Shown piece after piece: positions 1-5,950 of a DNA stretch of 6,150 bases. The stretch covers positions 1 to 6,150 of the forward strand of contig NZ_CAJLNI010000106.1 in NCBI RefSeq assembly GCF_905207935.1, written 5' to 3'. The notes under the pieces are model-generated. The model had not been told where the DNA came from and searched no databases. It saw nothing but the letters and a program-made list of their open reading frames with translations. The position numbers were made by a program, and so were the translations under genes. This DNA is from an uncultured Haemophilus sp. (GTDB lineage Bacteria; Pseudomonadota; Gammaproteobacteria; Enterobacterales; Pasteurellaceae). Within the stretch, counting starts at the first letter, position 1; every line of letters begins with the position of its first letter.

Positions 1-974
1 GTGATTTCTTTTTCATGTAATTTGAGTAAGTAACGTTTTAATGCAAGACCTTCAGAAAGTGCTTCTTGTACGTCGGTAGAAAGACGTTCATCTGATTTAC
101 CTTCTGGTTTTTTACCGCCTTTCAAGCGCGGGTTAACCAAAGCATCAGTAAGACCTTCCGCTAAGATATTTAAGGCTAATACGGTTAAAAGAATCATGAC
201 ACCCGCAAAGGTTGTCGCCCACCATGCACCGTTTAATACGATATTACGACCTTCAGAAAGGATGTTACCCCATGAAGGATGTGGTGGTTGTACACCTGCG
301 CCTAAGAAAGAAAGCGAGGCTTCGAATACAATGGCATCTGCCACCATTACAGTTGCGAAGACTAAAACCGGTGCCGCGGTATTACGTACAACGTGTTTGA
401 GAAGAATATAAGTACGGCTACCACCAATAACACGCTCCGCACGCACATAGTCTTCATCCCATTGTGATACCACATTCGCACGAACCACACGAGCAAGTTG
501 CGGAGTATAAACCACAGCAATGGTGATAATAATAACCGGTACAGAGTTACCAAAGGTTGCTAATAACACTGCCGCTAATGCGATACCTGGGAAGGCCATT
601 AAAATATCCATTAAGCGCATGATAATTTCATTGCCCCATTTCTCGGATGTGGCTGCAGTTGCACCTAAAATACTACCGAAAATAATGGCGCAAGCTACCG
701 CACCTAAACCGATAAATAAGGACGTTTGGGCACCATAAACAATACGAGAGAAAATATCACGACCAAGTCGATCAGTCCCAAACCAATATTCCGCACTTGG
801 AGCACGCATACGTGCGATCACTTCTAATGGATCATGTGTTGCTACCCAAGGGGCAAATACCGCCACTAAAGCAACGAAAACTAAGAATAATAATGAAATT
901 TTTGATGCGGTGGAAAGTGCTCGGAATCTCGCACCGCTTGCAGCTAATCGATCTGCTAAACCTTGACGAAACAT
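1..974 (-). CDS. Peptide-type ABC transporter permease, DppC/OppC family (3' end outside window)
   Basis: Second inner-membrane permease subunit of a dipeptide/oligopeptide-type ABC importer. The 324 visible codons start at ATG 974-972 and run off the left edge with no stop. An N-terminal membrane segment lies at about residues 26-46. The family signature WFGTDRLGRDIFSR is at 64-77, where GTDxxGRD is typical of DppC/OppC. Further membrane segments follow at about 86-106, 125-140, 145-160, 203-220 and 252-272. The EAA loop that contacts the ATPase is at about 173-200, followed by FEASLSFLGAG (217-227) and PSWG (233-236). The start codon overlaps the stop of the upstream permease by one base (TAATG), implying translational coupling. 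Family members usually end soon after the NPRLK-like motif (281-285 here); this one continues at least 39 more charged residues. The substrate cannot be read from the sequence. The family call is firm. Confidence 0.95.
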   Translation of the reverse strand, partial: MFRQGLADRLAASGARFRALSTASKISLLFLVFVALVAVFAPWVATHDPLEVIARMRAPSAEYWFGTDRLGRDIFSRIVYGAQTSLFIGLGAVACAIIFGSILGATAATSEKWGNEIIMRLMDILMAFPGIALAAVLLATFGNSVPVIIITIAVVYTPQLARVVRANVVSQWDEDYVRAERVIGGSRTYILLKHVVRNTAAPVLVFATVMVADAIVFEASLSFLGAGVQPPHPSWGNILSEGRNIVLNGAWWATTFAGVMILLTVLALNILAEGLTDALVNPRLKGGKKPEGKSDERLSTDVQEALSEGLALKRYLLKLHEKEI

Positions 975-1927
975 TATAGACTCCGAATTTTAGGGTTAAT
1001 CAACACATAGAGAATATCAACGATAATATTCACTAAAACGAAGGTAAAGGCGATTGTCAGAACCACCCCTTGTACTAAGTGTAAGTCATGATTGACGATA
1101 CCGTTAAAAATCAATTTACCCATGCCCGGTAAGTCAAAGATTTGTTCGATAACTACCGCACCACCAAGTAAGTAGCCTACGCGTAAACCTAATACTGTTA
1201 CTGGTGTGATTAATGCATTACGTAATACGTTGTGACGAATAACAGTTGCATAAGGCACACCGTTACCAATCGCCGTTCTCACATAGTCTTTATCCATTTC
1301 TTCAACCATGGTTGTACGCACTACACGAATTAATGACGCACACACCGGCACGGCAAGCGCAAGAGATGGCAAAATCATGGAATTGATATACCCCATTGGG
1401 CTTTCGCTGAATGGCACAAAACCACCAGAAGGCAACCAATCTAATTCCAAAGAGAACCATTGAATAAGTAAGATACCTAACCAGAATGATGGTGTCGCAA
1501 CCGCTGCAACAGAGATTAAACGAATCACTTGGTCTACCCAGCTATCACGATAAAGTGCGGCTAGTACACCTAATGAGAAAGAGACTACTGCCGCAAACAC
1601 CACACCAATTAAGGTAAGTTGTAAAGTGATTGGGAAAGATTTCGCTAGCATGCTACTGATGGGTAATTCTGGTGGCATCGTCACACCAAAATCCAATACA
1701 AGTAAATTACCTAAGAAACGAAAATATTGAACAAAGAGTGGATCATTTAAGCCATGTGATTCGCGGTAAAGTTGTTTTGCCGCTTCACTAGCACTTTCGC
1801 CCAATGCCACCGTAGCAGGATCACCTGGTGTGAATTGAAGCACCACAAAAACGAGTGCTGTTACACCAAGAATCATGACTGGCAAGGCCATCAATCGGCG
1901 TAACAATAACCGAAGTATCATTTCCAT
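974..1927 (-). CDS. Peptide-type ABC transporter permease, DppB/OppB family
   Basis: First inner-membrane permease subunit of the importer, 317 aa, a normal length for DppB/OppB. Hydrophobic segments lie at about residues 12-32, 100-124, 133-157, 183-203, 240-262 and 285-311, giving six helices. The N-terminal FTPGDPA motif (32-38) is typical of DppB/OppB. The EAA-type cytoplasmic loop (about 213-240: DKDYVRTAIGNG, then HNVLRNA) is the expected contact with the ATPase, and IEQIFDLPGMGKL (260-272) is a family hallmark. The start ATG at 1927-1925 has AGGAG seven bases upstream; an in-frame ATG two codons later is less well placed. The gene has its own predicted promoter with a CRP site in the 273-bp gap behind it, and its stop overlaps the start of the DppC-type gene. 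By synteny it should work with the Tat-exported binding protein encoded just upstream. Substrate unknown. Confidence 0.96.
   Translation of the reverse strand: MEMILRLLLRRLMALPVMILGVTALVFVVLQFTPGDPATVALGESASEAAKQLYRESHGLNDPLFVQYFRFLGNLLVLDFGVTMPPELPISSMLAKSFPITLQLTLIGVVFAAVVSFSLGVLAALYRDSWVDQVIRLISVAAVATPSFWLGILLIQWFSLELDWLPSGGFVPFSESPMGYINSMILPSLALAVPVCASLIRVVRTTMVEEMDKDYVRTAIGNGVPYATVIRHNVLRNALITPVTVLGLRVGYLLGGAVVIEQIFDLPGMGKLIFNGIVNHDLHLVQGVVLTIAFTFVLVNIIVDILYVLINPKIRSL
1553..1561 (+). repeat. Near-match DNA uptake signal sequence inside the DppB-type gene
   Basis: AAGTGCGGC differs from the Haemophilus uptake core AAGTGCGGT only at the last base. It lies within coding sequence. A similar one-mismatch copy, TCCGCACTT in the opposite orientation, lies at 790-798 inside the DppC-type gene. 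Both may be decayed uptake sites or chance matches. Confidence 0.4.
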
Positions 1928-2008
1928 CTGACTTCTCCTATTCTAGCTTGAGAAATTCGTTAGCTTCAAAAATGAAGCGAAACAATCAAATTCAAAAACA
2001 AAATGAAT

Positions 2009-2044
2009 TACAGTAATCATAATGTTCAGCCTAAGCCCTGTCAA
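2009..2044 (-). promoter_or_regulatory. Sigma-70 promoter for the permease operon
   Basis: Read on the minus strand there is a perfect TTGACA -35 (2044-2039), a 17-bp spacer and a TATGAT -10 (2021-2016). The predicted start is near 2009, giving a leader of about 82 nt to the ATG at 1927. The promoter lies downstream of the terminator that follows the binding-protein gene, so it would let the permeases be transcribed independently. It is similar in sequence to the promoter at 3906-3942. Confidence 0.8.
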
Positions 2045-2072
2045 TCCAAGTACATAGAGCAAAATTCAAATC

Positions 2073-2088
2073 TGTGATCGGCTTCACA
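2073..2088 (-). promoter_or_regulatory. CRP (cAMP receptor protein) binding site, permease operon
   Basis: On the plus strand the site reads TGTGATCGGCTTCACA, a perfect TGTGA-N6-TCACA palindrome. Its centre (2080.5) is 71.5 bp upstream of the predicted start at 2009, a standard class I activating position. It is the TGTGA type rather than the TGCGA (CRP-S/competence) type. The expected effect is activation when cAMP is high, meaning preferred sugar is scarce. Confidence 0.8.
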
Positions 2089-2122
2089 AAGATTTTTTTG
2101 AAATGAAATTGAGAGAAAAATG

Positions 2123-2131
2123 ACCGCACTT
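2123..2131 (-). repeat. DNA uptake signal sequence (perfect 9-bp core)
   Basis: ACCGCACTT on the plus strand is AAGTGCGGT on the minus strand, the core of the Haemophilus uptake signal. On the minus strand it is followed by an A/T-rich stretch (CATTTTTC and more T-rich sequence), as in the extended consensus. It lies in the gap between the permease promoter region and the terminator of the binding-protein gene, and marks the genome as Haemophilus-type Pasteurellaceae. Confidence 0.9.
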
Positions 2132-2138
2132 TGGTGTT

Positions 2139-2176
2139 AAAAAGAAAGAAAAAAGGCTGTTGATTTCTCAACAGCC
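2139..2176 (-). terminator. Rho-independent terminator of the substrate-binding protein gene
   Basis: A perfect 8-bp stem (GGCTGTTG at 2155-2162 pairing with CAACAGCC at 2169-2176) has a 6-nt loop. On the minus strand it is followed by TTTTTT and further T-rich sequence (2154-2139). It begins 24 bases after the stop codon at 2201. It should end most binding-protein transcripts before the permease genes, allowing more binding protein than permease to be made. Confidence 0.9.
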
Positions 2177-2200
2177 AAAACATTAAATTAAAAAGTGCTT

Positions 2201-3799
2201 TTATTTACGGCCCACACCGAGGAAAGATAAACCGGTTGTTGCCAATGGTTGATAGCCTTCAAGGCTACTATCATCCCATGCAGAAGGAAGTTTACGATGA
2301 ACAATCGGATAAAGTGGTACTTCAGCCGCAATAATGTTAATCGCTTCTTCCCATGATTTTTTCGCTTCAGCGTGATCTTTTGCTCTCACTGCTGCATTGA
2401 GTAATTCAGTCACTTTCGCAAATTCAGGGGTGTTACTCCAGCGGAAACGACGTTTCGGCCATACATCACCACGATACCACCAGCTTAAAAGCAAGTCTAA
2501 GTCATCACCGAACACTGATGGGTCACCTGGAGCGATTGCCACTTCATACACACCTGGATCCACGTTGTTGCTGTATAACGCACCTGATTGTAAGTGTTGT
2601 AAAGTCACTTTCACACCTGGAATCTTGTTCCAAGACTCTAAAATTAACGGTGCAGATTCTTTCACCCAGTCATGGTCGGTTGCGAGCAATTCAAATTTAA
2701 GCTCAGTCACACCAGCTTCTTTTAGTAATGCTGCTGCTTTTTCCGGATCATAAGGATATTGAGTTGATGCCTTAATATAATCTGGGTGAGTTGTTTGTAA
2801 GTATGATGTTGCAGCTTCTGCATTACCATCAAATACAATATCAACAAGTTTGTCAGTGTTTAAACCATAGTGTAACGCTTGACGTACTTTTGGATTGTTA
2901 AACGGAGCTTTCTCACAGTTAAACATTAAGAATAACAAGCCGAAAGATTGAACGGATTGCACTTGTTGTTTTTTGTTTTTCAAGCGACTAATGTCTAAAT
3001 AAGGCACGCTTTCCATTGCTTGAGTACGTTTAGACTCTTGTGCAGTCACACGAGCTGCGGCATCAGAAAGTAATAACCAAGACATTTTTTCAACTTGCGC
3101 TGGATATTTACCATTGTAAGGTTCATACGCTTCAAAGACGATTTTGTCATCTTTCACTGCTGAAACAAATTTGAATGGACCTGAACCAATTGGGTGTGCA
3201 TCAAATGCAGATTGACCGACTTTGTCGATTACGTGTTTCGGTACAATTTTCACGCAAGTTAAACGGTTAGCAAATAAAGCAAATGGATATTTCAACTTAA
3301 ATTCCACCACTTTATCATCCACAGCTTTCACACTTTCAATGAAATCAATAAACATCACAAATAAAGATTTATTGGCTGGATCCATAATACGATTGAAAGA
3401 ATATACAACGTCTTCAGTGGTGACTGGAGATCCGTCATGGAAGGTTGCGCCTTCACGTAAAGTAATACGCCATGTTGTTTCATCAACTTGTTCTGGCTCT
3501 TTTCCTGCTAAAGCAAGATAAGGTTCACGAGTTGCAGGATGCAAATCCACCAAACCTTCAAAAATGTGCAAGTTTGCTGCATAAGGTGAAGCACCACTTG
3601 ATGTCATTGGGTCAAAACCAGTAGAAAGCGGATAAGCAATCCCTGCTTCAATGGTTTTACCTTTAATTTCTGCAGCAAAGGCTTTTGGTGCAAATGTGCC
3701 TAACGTACCACTAAATGCAAGACCTGCCCCCACGCCAGCCATAAGTTTCATAAAATGACGACGAGATTCATTAGTTTCAAAGGAAAAATGCTTTGTCAT
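2201..3799 (-). CDS. Tat-exported ABC transporter substrate-binding protein, family 5 (peptide/nickel type)
   Basis: Periplasmic binding protein of the importer, 532 aa. The start is ATG 3799-3797, with AGGAG (3810-3806) six bases upstream; the reading frame stays open to a TTG at 3886, but that extension has no ribosome site. The N-terminus is a twin-arginine signal: SRRHFMK at residues 12-18, a hydrophobic stretch at about 19-37, and probable cleavage after AFA (40-42) or AFAA. The mature part is a family 5 solute-binding protein (SBP_bac_5): the domain opens with a segment containing FDPMTSS and has the hallmark WRITLREGATFHDGSPVTTE, then IGSGPFKF, NNPKVRQALHYGLN and a C-terminal VPLYPIVHR. 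Length fits the family. Ligands in this family include peptides, nickel, haem, opines and oligosaccharides, so the substrate is unknown. Tat export is less common than Sec export for this family. The gene has its own CRP-linked promoter and terminator. Confidence 0.94.
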   Translation of the reverse strand: MTKHFSFETNESRRHFMKLMAGVGAGLAFSGTLGTFAPKAFAAEIKGKTIEAGIAYPLSTGFDPMTSSGASPYAANLHIFEGLVDLHPATREPYLALAGKEPEQVDETTWRITLREGATFHDGSPVTTEDVVYSFNRIMDPANKSLFVMFIDFIESVKAVDDKVVEFKLKYPFALFANRLTCVKIVPKHVIDKVGQSAFDAHPIGSGPFKFVSAVKDDKIVFEAYEPYNGKYPAQVEKMSWLLLSDAAARVTAQESKRTQAMESVPYLDISRLKNKKQQVQSVQSFGLLFLMFNCEKAPFNNPKVRQALHYGLNTDKLVDIVFDGNAEAATSYLQTTHPDYIKASTQYPYDPEKAAALLKEAGVTELKFELLATDHDWVKESAPLILESWNKIPGVKVTLQHLQSGALYSNNVDPGVYEVAIAPGDPSVFGDDLDLLLSWWYRGDVWPKRRFRWSNTPEFAKVTELLNAAVRAKDHAEAKKSWEEAINIIAAEVPLYPIVHRKLPSAWDDSSLEGYQPLATTGLSFLGVGRK

Positions 3800-3805
3800 A
3801 CTAAA

Positions 3806-3810
3806 CTCCT
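3806..3810 (-). promoter_or_regulatory. Ribosome binding site deciding the binding-protein start
   Basis: On the minus strand AGGAG lies six bases before ATG 3799. It fixes the start and puts the twin-arginine motif at residues 12-18, the normal distance from the N-terminus of a Tat signal. Confidence 0.85.
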
Positions 3811-3905
3811 GATGAGTAATAAAATCATATTTTGGGTTTTTAAACCTAGCCAAACATTTCATTCGAAAATGAAGTAAAGCAATCAAATCTTAGAATAAAA
3901 TGATT

Positions 3906-3942
3906 TACATCGATCATAATCATCTTCGCTTCATTCTGTCAA
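3906..3942 (-). promoter_or_regulatory. Sigma-70 promoter for the substrate-binding protein gene
   Basis: On the minus strand there is a TTGACA -35 (3942-3937), an 18-bp spacer and a TATGAT -10 (3918-3913). The predicted start is near 3906, with a leader of about 107 nt. The -10 hexamer and the following leader (3918-3862) match the permease promoter (2021-1965) at 44 of 57 ungapped positions, counted by eye. Confidence 0.8.
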
Positions 3943-3959
3943 AGGGGAAATATTGAATG

Positions 3960-3975
3960 TGTGATCTACTTCACA
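3960..3975 (-). promoter_or_regulatory. CRP binding site, substrate-binding protein gene
   Basis: The plus strand reads TGTGATCTACTTCACA, a perfect TGTGA-N6-TCACA palindrome. Its centre (3967.5) is 61.5 bp upstream of the predicted start at 3906, the classic class I position. The site and its upstream flank (3960-3987) match the permease CRP region (2073-2100) at 23 of 28 positions. It is about 134 bp from the predicted dps start, so its main target should be the importer gene. Confidence 0.82.
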
Positions 3976-4030
3976 GAGTTTTTTTCGCAATTTAAAATAA
4001 AAGTTTTTGACTATGTATAAACTGTTATAA

Positions 4031-4067
4031 ATAGTTTTTAACTATTAAATCATTAGATAATATGACT
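4031..4067 (+). promoter_or_regulatory. Candidate OxyR binding site upstream of dps
   Basis: ATAGTTTTTAACTAT (4031-4045) matches all ten specified bases of the OxyR half-element ATAG-n-T-nnn-A-n-CTAT. After exactly seven bases, a second half-element at 4053-4067 (TTAGATAATATGACT) matches six of ten. The 37-bp site ends at the predicted -35 position of the dps promoter, where OxyR usually contacts RNA polymerase. dps is a known OxyR-regulon member in enteric bacteria, which agrees with the site. The AT-rich setting raises the chance-match risk a little. Confidence 0.75.
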
Positions 4068-4085
4068 AGCTATCAGAAAAAAAGA

Positions 4086-4101
4086 TGCTATAATGACCGC
4101 A
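4086..4101 (+). promoter_or_regulatory. Extended -10 promoter of dps
   Basis: TGCTATAAT (4086-4094) is a perfect extended -10 element (TG-n-TATAAT). The predicted start is near 4101, giving a leader of about 52 nt. The sequence 17 bp upstream (4066-4071, CTAGCT) is a poor -35, as expected of a promoter that relies on an extended -10 and an activator such as OxyR. Confidence 0.8.
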
Positions 4102-4104
4102 CTT
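4096..4104 (-). repeat. DNA uptake signal sequence over the dps transcription start
   Basis: ACCGCACTT is a perfect inverse copy of the AAGTGCGGT uptake core. It begins one base after the -10 hexamer and covers the predicted dps start site at about 4101. Confidence 0.88.
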
Positions 4105-4152
4105 CCCAAGCAAGGGAACAATATTTTAATCAACAATAAAGAGGAAAATACT

Positions 4153-4635
4153 ATGTCAAAAACATCAATCGGTTTAGATAAAAAAGCATCTGAAAAATTA
4201 GCAGCAAAATTAAATGAATTATTAGCAACCTATCAAGTATTCTATACCAACGTGCGCGGTTACCACTGGAACATTAAAGGGGTAAACTTCTTTGAATTAC
4301 ACGCAAAATTTGAAGAAATCTACACTGATTTAGTAGTAAAAGTAGATGAAGTGGCAGAACGTATCTTAACTTTAGGTTACACACCACATAACGGTTATTC
4401 ACAATACTTCAAAGACTCACGTATTAAAGAAGAGTTAGGAGTAAGTGATGCGCAATCTTGCTTAGAAGGCACATTAGAAGGATTAAAAGTATTACTTGAA
4501 CAACAACGTGAAATTCTTGAATTAGCGGGTGAGTCTGATGATGAAGGTACGGCTTCTCAAATGAGCGACTACATCAAAGAACAAGAAAAACTTGTTTGGA
4601 TGTTCCAAGCTGCTTGCCAAACTTGCCATGCTTAA
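4153..4635 (+). CDS. dps: Dps-family DNA-binding/ferritin-like stress protein
   Basis: 160-aa Dps (ferritin-like) protein. The family forms a 12-subunit shell that oxidises Fe(II) using hydrogen peroxide and stores the iron, protecting DNA from Fenton damage. The ferroxidase residues have the family spacing: His38, His50, Glu54, Asp65 and Glu69, matching His51, His63, Asp67, Asp78 and Glu82 of E. coli Dps; Glu replaces Asp at the third position but stays acidic. YHWNIKG (37-43) and VDEVAERI (64-71) are diagnostic. The N-terminus is short and has a few lysines (3, 10, 11, 15, 19), so DNA binding cannot be judged. Two C-terminal cysteines flank QT near the end (CQTCHA). The start is ATG 4153 with AAAGAGG eight bases upstream; an in-frame ATG at 4093 overlaps the -10 element and is not used. 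Monocistronic, with probable OxyR control and its own terminator. Confidence 0.96.
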   Translation: MSKTSIGLDKKASEKLAAKLNELLATYQVFYTNVRGYHWNIKGVNFFELHAKFEEIYTDLVVKVDEVAERILTLGYTPHNGYSQYFKDSRIKEELGVSDAQSCLEGTLEGLKVLLEQQREILELAGESDDEGTASQMSDYIKEQEKLVWMFQAACQTCHA

Positions 4636-4655
4636 TTAAATATTGATTAAATACG

Positions 4656-4685
4656 AAAGCCGACTGATGTCGGCTTTTTTATTTT
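4656..4685 (+). terminator. Rho-independent terminator of dps, possibly bidirectional
   Basis: The stem AAGCCGAC (4657-4664) pairs with GTCGGCTT (4669-4676) around a TGAT loop. It can be extended by one A-T pair and is followed by a T-rich tract running to 4685. It begins about 20 bases after the dps stop. The convergent yjjB gene ends at 4686; read in that direction the hairpin is followed by TCGTATTT, a weaker T tract, so it may also terminate the yjjPB transcript. Confidence 0.92.
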
Positions 4686-5147
4686 CTATACGACCGGTTT
4701 TTGTCGATAGAACAATAGTCCTGGTAATGCTAAGCCCAAAACAAGAGCGCCCAAAATAAAGCTGGTATTGATAAAAGAGCTGATCATTTGCTCAAATAAT
4801 TTATCGGAAAAGCCATAATGATGAATTTGTACGATAGCAATCATGGCTTTATAAGCATGAACCCCCGGAATCATTGGAATAATTGCCGCAACGGTAAAGA
4901 CTTTTGGATGAGCTAAATAACGGTGAGACAAATGCACCCCAATAAAACCAATCACACAAGTAGCGAAAAAAGTGGCAAAAACAATTGGGACACCAAAGTG
5001 TAGTAATAAAGTTCGTGTGACATGTCCAAGTGCACCTAAAATCGCACAATACTTTAAGGCTTTAGGCGGCACATTAAATACTAAAGCAAATCCTACTGCG
5101 GGGATAGCTGCAAAAAGCATATCATCGAGTAAATTCAGTAAAAACAT
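4686..5147 (-). CDS. yjjB: YjjB-like small subunit of a ThrE-family exporter
   Basis: Inner-membrane protein of 153 aa, the small subunit (ThrE_2/DUF3815 type) that pairs with YjjP. I recognise it from close resemblance to E. coli YjjB: AAIPAVGFALVFNVP near the N-terminus, YLAHPKVFTVAAIIPMIPG in the middle, and a final hydrophobic helix ending in LPGLLFYR. About four to five hydrophobic segments are visible. E. coli YjjPB is reported to export succinate; ThrE relatives export threonine and serine, so the substrate here is open. I chose ATG 5147, four bases after the yjjP stop, with a G-rich GGTGGGG just upstream. A TTG at 5171 would add eight residues and overlap yjjP by 20 bases, and has no clear ribosome site. 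The gene is convergent with dps. Confidence 0.92.
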   Translation of the reverse strand: MFLLNLLDDMLFAAIPAVGFALVFNVPPKALKYCAILGALGHVTRTLLLHFGVPIVFATFFATCVIGFIGVHLSHRYLAHPKVFTVAAIIPMIPGVHAYKAMIAIVQIHHYGFSDKLFEQMISSFINTSFILGALVLGLALPGLLFYRQKPVV

Positions 5148-5151
5148 CTTA

Positions 5152-5922
5152 TTACCCCACCCAAGAAACAATATTTAAAAGATTTAACGCAAAGACAATA
5201 CCTAAACAAGCACCAAAAGTGAGAACCGTCGCGATGGCCCATCGTCCTATTCCCATATTGACATACCCTTTTAAAATATCCGCAAGTGAATTAATTAATG
5301 GGAATCCTGGAACGAGTAATAAAACGCTAGAAGCTAATGCGATATGAGGATCATTGCCTAAACTATATTTCAAACTTATACCGGAAATCAGTGAGGCGAC
5401 AAAAGCGGTAATGGCAAAAACGATGAGTGGATTGTAATGACGTTTAGAAATTTCTTGTCGAACAAACATCGCAATGGCAGAGGCAATAAAGGTAATCGCA
5501 CAAATTGTCATATCTCCGCCAGAAAGGTGAGCAAAAGAGGCACAAGATAAACCAATCATAAACACCACCAAATAGCGGTTATATTTTAGTGGTTTTAACT
5601 TATCCAATTTCTTTTGTGCCATAGACAAATCATACAAGTGATGCTCTACGGCTACCACAATGTGCTGAACATCCGTAACGATTTGCATATTAATGCCTTT
5701 ATCGACATTCTTCCGCACAGTAGTAATACAATGTTGCTTAGAAAGTGTGGTCAATAAGACGGCATTTGCCGTCAAAGCACACTCCACGCTTTCAATGCCT
5801 AAAGCTACACCTAATCGCTGCGCCATTTGTACGACAACAGCACTTTCTGCCCCATGCTGTAATAATAACAAAGCGGTTTCCACACAAATACGGGTAACCG
5901 CTCGTTGGTATTCCTGATCCAT
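5152..5922 (-). CDS. yjjP: YjjP-like large subunit of a ThrE-family threonine/serine (or succinate) exporter
   Basis: 256-aa protein matching E. coli YjjP in length and motifs. The N-terminal soluble part (about 1-115) contains HGAES (23-27) and RKNVDKGINMQIVTDV (70-85), typical of the ThrE N-terminal domain. About five membrane segments follow (roughly 118-133, 137-155, 164-184, 195-212, 226-250). They include LSCASFAHLSGGD and LLLVPGFPLINSLADILKG (about 201-219), the family's most conserved stretch. In the ThrE family of Gram-positive bacteria the YjjP and YjjB parts are fused in one protein; here they are separate adjacent genes with a 4-bp gap, clearly one operon. The start is ATG 5922; its ribosome site is weak (AGAG within the last few bases). 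A candidate promoter and inverted repeat lie in the 131-bp gap upstream. Confidence 0.94.
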   Translation of the reverse strand: MDQEYQRAVTRICVETALLLLQHGAESAVVVQMAQRLGVALGIESVECALTANAVLLTTLSKQHCITTVRKNVDKGINMQIVTDVQHIVVAVEHHLYDLSMAQKKLDKLKPLKYNRYLVVFMIGLSCASFAHLSGGDMTICAITFIASAIAMFVRQEISKRHYNPLIVFAITAFVASLISGISLKYSLGNDPHIALASSVLLLVPGFPLINSLADILKGYVNMGIGRWAIATVLTFGACLGIVFALNLLNIVSWVG

Positions 5923-5950
5923 ATCTCTGCGCTCTTATTAAAGTAAACCT

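Noticed and set aside
196..979. Several plus-strand open frames of 60-72 codons at 196-979
   Set aside because: All lie opposite the DppC-type permease gene, whose motifs are unambiguous. None shows domain-like sequence.
2397..2753. 118-codon open frame on the plus strand inside the binding-protein gene
   Set aside because: It lies wholly opposite a strongly supported gene, has no recognisable motif or ribosome site, and has the composition of an antisense shadow frame.
3832..3843. GGTTTTTAAACC palindrome in the binding-protein leader as a regulatory hairpin
   Set aside because: The stem is only five mostly A-T pairs with a two-base loop, too weak to be a supported RNA structure.
3800..3886. 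N-terminal extension of the substrate-binding protein to a TTG at 3886
   Set aside because: It has no ribosome site, covers the leader region shared with the permease promoter copy, and would put the Tat motif about 40 residues from the N-terminus. ATG 3799 has AGGAG at ideal spacing.
4007..4031. TTGACT at 4007-4012 with TATAAA nearby as an upstream dps promoter
   Set aside because: The spacing to the nearest AT-rich -10 candidate is only about 13 bp, and the region overlaps the candidate OxyR site. The TGCTATAAT promoter is far better.
4093..4152. dps start at ATG 4093
   Set aside because: The ATG overlaps the TATAAT -10 and lies upstream of the predicted transcript start, and the added residues include the translated uptake signal. 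ATG 4153 has a good ribosome site and gives the usual Dps N-terminus.
5148..5171. yjjB start at TTG 5171
   Set aside because: It would overlap yjjP by 20 bases using a rare start codon with no clear ribosome site. ATG 5147 follows the yjjP stop by four bases with a G-rich sequence upstream.
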